This document shows, one piece after another, positions 6,575-10,817 of a DNA stretch of 10,817 nucleotides; the stretch's first letter is position 1; each line of letters begins with the position of its first letter. The position numbers were made by a program, and so were the translations under genes. Source of the DNA: Planctomycetota bacterium (lineage in GTDB: Bacteria > Planctomycetota > UBA1135 > UBA2386). The DNA is taken from assembly GCA_003235605.1 (NCBI GenBank), contig QJVU01000449.1, positions 1 to 10,817 of the forward strand, given 5' to 3'. The notes beneath the pieces are model-generated. The model did no database searches. It saw only the letters and a program-made list of their open reading frames with translations, and was not told the DNA's origin.

Positions 6575-7351
6575 TCAATCCACGGGATCGTTCTTCGGCA
6601 GCGCCCCACCGAGTTGCGGTTCTGCCAGCTCGAACGTCGTCCGGCCGCGGACCTTGCTGTCCCCGACCAGGCGCACATGGATACCACCGAGGTGCGCCTC
6701 GAGGTAGTCCGCCAACGCGTACAGGAACATGACAATACCAACCATCTCGAGTGTCTCTTCGACAGTCTGCAGCGCGACATAGACAATCGTCTTGCCGCCG
6801 TACTTCTCGAAGTGCAATCCGCCGAGCATTTCGAAGCCTATCGCACCGGTGACGAAGACCGTGCCCGAGGCGATGAACAGGAGCGATGTGCGCCGCGGCA
6901 GTTGCAGCAGGAAGCGACTGTAGACTGCAACCAAGACGAGACAAGCAGCCCCGTAAGGGATTATCCATGCATAGTGGAAGATGCCCGAGGTGCCGAGCCT
7001 CGAGCGCAACGGCTCGATCATCTTCTCGTGCAGCATCAGCATCTCGTCGATGGACAAGAAGACGAAGACCAGCGCGAGACCGTACCAGTAGGACGGCCGC
7101 AACGCAGGGCACTGGCGTGAAGCGACCCCGATCAGCCAGAGCAGCCCTGCGGAGGCAAGCAGGGCCAGCGCGGAGTAGAACGTAGGTAGATTGCGGTCCG
7201 AGCCGACGCTGAACAACGGGACGAGGCCGAACAGGCGTTCATTGCCGCTTGCAAACCTCACCGTCTGAACCAGGAGGTGTGCGACGACCAGGCAGCAGAC
7301 GGCGTAGCCAAACAGGCGTGCCAGGCGCTTGGGTGTGACTATGAGATCCAT
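6575..7351 (-). CDS. Uncharacterised multipass membrane protein with a SIDE...HE motif
   Basis: The protein has 258 residues and about six hydrophobic segments (roughly 12-30, 56-77, 88-104, 126-146, 156-176 and 197-215), then a polar tail of some 40 residues. Charged residues occur inside or at the ends of membrane segments: SIDEMLMLHE (100-109, with Asp102, Glu103, His108, Glu109), His126, Glu174 in GFEMLGG, and VEETLEM (197-203). I recall similar patterns in unnamed membrane proteins but cannot give a family name or function. Clustered acidic and His residues in a membrane could bind a metal or act in catalysis, as in other intramembrane hydrolases; this is speculation. It precedes the nucleotidyltransferase on the same strand with a 118-base gap, so one operon is possible. 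The start at 7351 has no clear ribosome binding site. Confidence 0.75.
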   Translation of the reverse strand: MDLIVTPKRLARLFGYAVCCLVVAHLLVQTVRFASGNERLFGLVPLFSVGSDRNLPTFYSALALLASAGLLWLIGVASRQCPALRPSYWYGLALVFVFLSIDEMLMLHEKMIEPLRSRLGTSGIFHYAWIIPYGAACLVLVAVYSRFLLQLPRRTSLLFIASGTVFVTGAIGFEMLGGLHFEKYGGKTIVYVALQTVEETLEMVGIVMFLYALADYLEAHLGGIHVRLVGDSKVRGRTTFELAEPQLGGALPKNDPVD

Positions 7352-7432
7352 GGTTCAGGAGCGCGAATCCGCCGCGCGCACGGCAGACAGGGGCACCATC
7401 CTCAGACTACCCTGCCTTTGCACTGGATGTGG

Positions 7433-7461
7433 ATTGTAGGGAACCAGAGAAGAACTGCGTT
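7433..7461 (-). promoter_or_regulatory. Possible promoter for the membrane protein/nucleotidyltransferase/transferase genes
   Basis: On the minus strand TACAAT (7438-7433) matches a -10 box in five of six positions and lies about 80 bases ahead of the ATG at 7351. No TTGACA-like -35 sits 16-18 bases upstream. GGAAC, the core of ECF-type -35 boxes, occurs a little further upstream on the same strand (about 7464-7460). Weak evidence; listed because some promoter must exist here. Confidence 0.2.
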
Positions 7462-7588
7462 CCTTTGTAGGTCTGCTGTAAGGTCGATGGGAAGGGACCT
7501 TGGAGCCCCTGCGCAACCGATTCGTCCTCGCCATCGGTGATGCCTCGAGCCGCATCTCGAACCGGGTTGTCGGAGCGACAGGTATGCG

Positions 7589-7771
7589 CTACGCGAACAC
7601 CAGCCAGATCAGTGCGTAGAGGATCGCCGACAACAGGAGGCCGAGCATGATGCCGTGGCACGGTCCATGGCACGAGGTCGTTCCCTGTGCGGACGCCTGC
7701 GCTGGTTGCCGCAACGAGGCAGGGGTTTTCTCTTGCAAGGCCTGGCGAAGAACAGGTTCAGACCCAGTCAT
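7589..7771 (-). CDS. Possible tiny membrane protein with a CHGPCHG motif
   Basis: The frame from the ATG at 7771 encodes 60 residues. The last 20 or so (IMLGLLLSAILYALIWLVFA) form one clean membrane helix, directly preceded by CHGPCHG, a repeated Cys-His pair that could bind metal or haem. Codons in the second half end mostly in G or C, as in the real genes nearby; the first half is less biased, so the true start may be further in. There is no clear ribosome binding site. No family is recognised. A non-coding explanation is possible, but a uniform hydrophobic run ending precisely at a stop is suggestive. Confidence 0.35.
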   Translation of the reverse strand: MTGSEPVLRQALQEKTPASLRQPAQASAQGTTSCHGPCHGIMLGLLLSAILYALIWLVFA

Positions 7772-7832
7772 GATCTGTGGAAGATTCCAGAGGTCTCGTA
7801 TTAAGTGCCGATGAACGCTTGCGACCCGTGCG

Positions 7833-7838
7833 GATAAT
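7833..7838 (+). promoter_or_regulatory. Candidate -10 element (GATAAT) upstream of phnW
   Basis: GATAAT, inside the AT-rich GGATAATAT, matches TATAAT in five of six positions. It would give a leader of about 70 bases before the TTG start at 7915. At 17-base spacing the -35 position reads GATGAA, a poor match, while TTGCGA at 7819-7824 is too close. Either the promoter needs an activator or another sigma factor, or the match is chance. Confidence 0.35.
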
Positions 7839-7914
7839 ATCCCTTACGCTCTGCCGTGCGATACCCGCTCTACACGAGAGCCAAAAAAACCCAGGCCCGT
7901 AATCGAGTGCGATC

Positions 7915-9027
7915 TTGGAGACCGACCGCGACAAGATCCTTTTCACCCCCGGCCCACTGACGACGAGCTCCACCGTTAAGCGGGCCATGCTCAGGGACTT
8001 GGGTTCGCGGGACGCCGAGTTCATCGGACTCGTCAGGGAGGTGCGGCAACGCCTGCTGGCGCTGGCTGGGGCGAGCCAGACCGTGGGATTCGAGGCCCTG
8101 CTGCTCCAGGGCAGTGGAACCTACGGCGTGGAAGCGGTGGTGTCCTCGGCGGTGCCGGCCGATGGCAAGCTGCTGGTGCTGGCAAACGGCGCCTACGGGG
8201 CGCGCATCGCGGCCATCGCGCGTGCGCATCGGATCCCGTTCCTGGAGCACACCCGACCGGAGGATGAGGCGATCGACCCCGCGGACGTGGGCGACATCCT
8301 GTCAGCAGATGCCGGGATCACGCACGTCGCGGTGGTCCACTGTGAGACGACGACCGGCTTGATGAACCCACTGGACGGGATTGCGGCTGCCGTGCGGAGC
8401 GCTGGCCGGAGCCTCCTCGTGGACGCCATGAGCTCGTTCGGGGCCGTGCCGATCGACCTGACGACGTTGGGCGCCGACTATCTGGTCACGTCCTCCAACA
8501 AGTGCATCGAAGGCGTGCCCGGCTTCGCGGTCATTCTGGCACGACGGTCGGCGTTGATTGCCTCGAAGGGCCGCGCCCGTACGCTCGTGCTCGACCTTGC
8601 TGCACAATGGAGGGGACTCGAGCAGGATGGCCAGTTCCGGTTCACGCCGCCCACACATGCGGTCCTTGCGTTTTCTCGCGCACTGGACGAGCTCGAAGCC
8701 GAGGGCGGCATTGCTGCGCGCGGGCGCCGCTATCTGGACAACCAGCAGCGGTTGCTTGCGGGGATGCGCGCGCTGGGATTCCGCAGCTACCTGCCGGCAG
8801 CGGCCCAAGGACCGATCATCACGACCTTCCTCTACCCCGACGACCCACGGTTCGTGTTTGAGCGCTTCTATCGTCAGCTGTCCGAGCTCGGCTTCGTCAT
8901 CTACCCAGGCAAGCTGACCCAGGCGCCCTGCTTCCGCATCGGCAGTATCGGTCGTATCGGCACTGCGGACGTCGACGCGCTGCTGGCAGCGATCACAAAG
9001 GTGCTCGCCGAGCTGGGCATGCGATGA
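7915..9027 (+). CDS. phnW: 2-aminoethylphosphonate-pyruvate transaminase (PhnW)
   Basis: This 370-residue, PLP-dependent class V aminotransferase interconverts phosphonoacetaldehyde plus alanine and 2-aminoethylphosphonate (AEP) plus pyruvate in the cytoplasm. It matches the PhnW pattern end to end: LFTPGPLTTSSTVKRAML (9-26), LLLQGSGTYGVEAV (62-75), LANGAYGAR (89-97), HCETTTGLMNP (142-152), VDAMSSFG (169-176, PLP-contacting Asp170), SSNKCIEGVPGF (193-204, Schiff-base Lys196), RFTPPTH (242-248), GFVIYPGKLTQAPCFRIG (326-343, Arg341 likely for the carboxylate). The start is TTG: a TAA at 7900 closes the frame just upstream and no ATG or GTG lies before the essential TPGPL segment. No phnX (catabolic hydrolase) is adjacent; genes for polysaccharide synthesis are, which favours AEP production for a surface glycan. 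Direction and partners are inferred. Confidence 0.95.
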   Translation: METDRDKILFTPGPLTTSSTVKRAMLRDLGSRDAEFIGLVREVRQRLLALAGASQTVGFEALLLQGSGTYGVEAVVSSAVPADGKLLVLANGAYGARIAAIARAHRIPFLEHTRPEDEAIDPADVGDILSADAGITHVAVVHCETTTGLMNPLDGIAAAVRSAGRSLLVDAMSSFGAVPIDLTTLGADYLVTSSNKCIEGVPGFAVILARRSALIASKGRARTLVLDLAAQWRGLEQDGQFRFTPPTHAVLAFSRALDELEAEGGIAARGRRYLDNQQRLLAGMRALGFRSYLPAAAQGPIITTFLYPDDPRFVFERFYRQLSELGFVIYPGKLTQAPCFRIGSIGRIGTADVDALLAAITKVLAELGMR

Positions 9028-9032
9028 CCCAG
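9013..9032 (+). terminator. Hairpin over the phnW stop codon
   Basis: CTGGGCAT (9013-9020) pairs with ATG-A-CCCAG (9024-9032, one bulged A) around a GCG loop, so the phnW stop (9025-9027) lies within the stem. Outer GAG/CTC bases can add pairs. Only 10 bases separate phnW from the convergent gene's stop, so a shared hairpin might stop transcription from one side. There is no T-run, so this is weak. Confidence 0.25.
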
Positions 9033-9037
9033 GCTGC

Positions 9038-10432
9038 TCAGCACGCGCCGTCGCACGTGACCACGGTCTTCACTGTCCGCGCCAGGATGTAGAGGTCCAG
9101 CCACACCGACCAGTTACGCACGTAGAAGCCGTCGAGGTGCACGCGCAGCTCGTAGGTCGTGAGGTTGCGGCCCGAGACCTGCCACAGACCGGTCAGCCCC
9201 GGGCGCACGCGCAGGTAGCTTTCGTACGTGCTGGCGTACTTGGTGATCTCGGCGTCGACGATGGGCCGTGGACCAACCAGACTCATGTCTCCGCGAAGGA
9301 TGTTCCACAGCTGCGGAAGCTCGTCCAGGCTCGTCTTGCGCAGCAGGCCACCGATCCACGTGATCCTGGGATCCTTCAGCAGCTTGTGCGTTGCCTTCCA
9401 CTCTGCGGCCGCTTCGGGGTTGGACGCCAGGTGCTCGGCGAGTCGCCGGTCCGCGTCAACCACCATGCTCCGGAACTTCCACGCCCGGAACCGCACCCCA
9501 CCGCGGCCGATGCGCTCATGGCCGTAGAACAATGGCCCTCGGGATGTGAGCTTGATGGCGAGCACGATCGCCAGGCACAGGGGAGCCAGCCCGATCAGGA
9601 GCAGTGTGCACAGGCCCACGTCGAGCGCTCTCTTGATCATGAGCATGTCCCCACGATGCAGGTTGTTGGTCACCTGTAGACCCGCGAATCCTCCGCAATC
9701 GTGCTGCCTGGTCCACATCAACCCTGTCAGCGCGGCGACCTCTGGCTCGATCATGATCAAGGTTCGGAAGCGCCGTGACAATTGGGCAACGAGCGATGCT
9801 CGCTCTGCGGGTGTCTGTGTGGCCGACACCGCGAGGACCGCCGTAGCGGCATCGAACCTCTCAGCGTGCTTCGCTGCGACGTCGGCGGGCCCCATCTCAC
9901 CCACGGGCTTCATCCCGTGGCTGGGATCGCGACGCAACCAGGCCGAGACCTGTTGGCGCCAAGGGTGATCGCCGACAACCACGACGCGCCTGCCCCACCA
10001 GGACTTGCTGCCCCACAGTTGGCGGTTTAGCCAGCGGAACAGGCCGACGAGCGCAATGCTACCAGCCCATGCGCCGATCAGCAGACTCAGTGGGAGCAAC
10101 GGCGAGTCGCTCAGGGCACCAGCGATCACGTACGGCAGAAAGGTCACGCTCACCGCAGTCAACAACCTGCGCAGCTCGACCGCCGGATGCATGCCGAGGC
10201 CGGGGTACAGTCCGAGTGCGAACTGCGCGATCATCACGTTGCCCGCGATGATGGCACAGAGCAGGGGTTTGGCCTGGGCGCCGATGAACCAGGCCCCGAT
10301 CGTGAGGGCGGCCGCCACCGCGAGCCCATCGCCCAGCGCCATGACGGCGCCGGTGCGAAGCCCCCGAAATCCACCAGGTGTCCGCACACGGGCGGATGTC
10401 TGCGGGACACTCAAGAAGTCAGCACCAGTCAT
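9038..10432 (-). CDS. WbaP-type polyprenyl glycosylphosphotransferase (initiating sugar transferase)
   Basis: The 464-residue protein has the layout of large initiating phosphoglycosyl transferases. Four or five membrane helices lie between about 30 and 135. A soluble nucleotide-binding-like part starts at RRVVVVGDHPW (148-158). A membrane re-entrant helix at about 270-293 leads into the catalytic domain, with KFRSM (319-323), RKTSLDELPQLWNILRGD (365-382, catalytic Asp370-Glu371), MSLVGPRP (383-390) and RPGLTGLWQVSGR (410-422). It transfers a sugar-1-phosphate from a UDP-sugar to undecaprenyl phosphate, the first step of a capsule or exopolysaccharide repeat unit. The sugar (Gal, Glc or other) cannot be read from sequence alone. 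It lies 35 bases downstream of the BY-kinase-like gene on the same strand, so the two likely form an operon. The start at 10432 has no clear ribosome binding site; a GACTCC repeat occurs twice just upstream. Confidence 0.93.
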   Translation of the reverse strand: MTGADFLSVPQTSARVRTPGGFRGLRTGAVMALGDGLAVAAALTIGAWFIGAQAKPLLCAIIAGNVMIAQFALGLYPGLGMHPAVELRRLLTAVSVTFLPYVIAGALSDSPLLPLSLLIGAWAGSIALVGLFRWLNRQLWGSKSWWGRRVVVVGDHPWRQQVSAWLRRDPSHGMKPVGEMGPADVAAKHAERFDAATAVLAVSATQTPAERASLVAQLSRRFRTLIMIEPEVAALTGLMWTRQHDCGGFAGLQVTNNLHRGDMLMIKRALDVGLCTLLLIGLAPLCLAIVLAIKLTSRGPLFYGHERIGRGGVRFRAWKFRSMVVDADRRLAEHLASNPEAAAEWKATHKLLKDPRITWIGGLLRKTSLDELPQLWNILRGDMSLVGPRPIVDAEITKYASTYESYLRVRPGLTGLWQVSGRNLTTYELRVHLDGFYVRNWSVWLDLYILARTVKTVVTCDGAC

Positions 10433-10467
10433 ACCAATGGAGTCTCAATCAAAGGAGTCAGAATGGA

Positions 10468-10817
10468 TCATAGAAACCGATAGAGCCAACCCGGGATCGG
10501 GAAACGTCGCTTGTTCACGACGGCCCCCACCACCTTTCCACGTGCGCCAGTGAGGGCGTTCACCGAACGCCGTGCGCCGAAACCCCGCGACCGATCCGGG
10601 GACACGACGAACAGCACGCCGTGGCAGGCAGACGCCAGGTCGACCGTGATCTCGGACAATTGTGGCGGTGCGAGATCGACAACCACGTACGCAAACTCGG
10701 CCGCGTGGGTGTTGATCTCGGCGTCGGCGGTTGCACCGCCGACGGCCGTAACGTGCATCAAGGACAGCCCCTTCACCGGGCCGGGCATTGTCTCGGTGGG
10801 CACTGGTTGGGAGCCCC
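10468..10817 (-). CDS. CpsD/BY-kinase-like capsule ATPase, C-terminal part (runs off the right edge)
   Basis: The frame is open to the window edge, so only the last 115 or so residues are present. A GTG at 10803 is internal, not the likely start. Visible are FAYVVVDLAPPQ, a Walker B-type strand that reads DTPP in most relatives, then SACHGVLFVVSPDRSRG and GKVVGAVVNKRRFPIPGWLYRFL, which match the end of the ATPase domain of bacterial tyrosine kinases that regulate capsule export (CpsD/Wzc type) and of related ParA-like proteins. Walker A and any Wzz-like membrane domain are outside. The protein stops right after WLYRFL, so it has no C-terminal cluster of tyrosines. It precedes the WbaP-like gene by 35 bases. 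Family membership is likely; kinase activity is uncertain. Confidence 0.8.
   Translation of the reverse strand, partial: GSQPVPTETMPGPVKGLSLMHVTAVGGATADAEINTHAAEFAYVVVDLAPPQLSEITVDLASACHGVLFVVSPDRSRGFGARRSVNALTGARGKVVGAVVNKRRFPIPGWLYRFL

Larger units (their letters stand above)
7352..7914. other. Long intergenic region (563 bases), mostly without a convincing gene
   Basis: This gap separates the minus-strand membrane protein gene from the plus-strand transaminase gene. It must carry divergent promoters, described separately. The only plausible coding segment is a tiny minus-strand membrane protein at 7589-7771. The part from about 7795 to 7910 is visibly more AT-rich than the genes around it, as expected for a promoter and leader. 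The rest (about 7440-7588) shows no recognisable RNA gene or repeat array. Confidence 0.5.

Noticed and set aside
6491..7120. Plus-strand frame opposite the membrane protein gene
   Set aside because: Hydrophilic, Gln/Arg-rich translation typical of the antisense of a membrane protein gene.
7352..7914. tRNA, small RNA, riboswitch or CRISPR array in the long gap
   Set aside because: No cloverleaf, no repeated spacing and no recognisable riboswitch core was found by eye.
8302..8808. Minus-strand frame within phnW
   Set aside because: phnW is certain on the plus strand over its whole length; this is a shadow.
10433..10467. Repeat GACTCC twice between the two capsule genes (minus strand)
   Set aside because: Only six bases repeated in a 35-base gap; too little to call a regulatory site.

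Overview
The window is GC-rich bacterial DNA. It reads as part of a surface polysaccharide (capsule/exopolysaccharide) locus bordered on the left by a regulatory pair. That pair, an ECF-type sigma factor followed 4 bp later by a Ser/Thr protein kinase with an acidic N-terminal extension, is an arrangement typical of Planctomycetota. Weak or absent Shine-Dalgarno sequences in front of most starts fit that guess. The lineage is an inference, and Myxococcota or another large-genome group is possible.

Layout from left to right: (1) minus strand, 1-503, N-terminal part of a Ser/Thr kinase, preceded by its sigma factor (508-1146). (2) Plus strand, 1251-2363, membrane-anchored SGNH/GDSL hydrolase; then a 320-base gap with three hairpins; then 2684-4399, a predicted lipoprotein that looks like a clan-A glycoside hydrolase. 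(3) Minus strand, 7351 down to 4406: an uncharacterised multipass membrane protein, a LicC/PntC-type nucleotidyltransferase and a TagF-like (CDP-glycerol glycerophosphotransferase family) transferase. The last two overlap by 4 bp. (4) 7352-7914, a mostly non-coding gap with a possible tiny Cys/His-containing membrane protein and a promoter-like element. (5) Plus strand, 7915-9027, 2-aminoethylphosphonate-pyruvate transaminase (phnW). (6) Minus strand, 10817 down to 9038: the C-terminal end of a CpsD/BY-kinase-like ATPase, then a WbaP-type initiating sugar-phosphate transferase.

How the genes may work together: the WbaP-like enzyme loads the first sugar-phosphate onto undecaprenyl phosphate, and the BY-kinase-like ATPase would control chain length or export. 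The glycosidase and SGNH protein would trim or (de)acylate the polymer at the cell surface. The transaminase, the LicC/PntC-like cytidylyltransferase and the TagF-like transferase suggest a decoration branch: make 2-aminoethylphosphonate (AEP), activate it as CMP-AEP, and transfer it to the glycan. This branch is the most interesting proposal here. The C-P bond-forming enzymes (PEP mutase, phosphonopyruvate decarboxylase) are not in the window. The TagF-like protein has Ser where the family normally has the catalytic His of its WHG motif, which may fit an unusual donor.

No rRNA, tRNA, CRISPR array, insertion sequence or integrase was seen.
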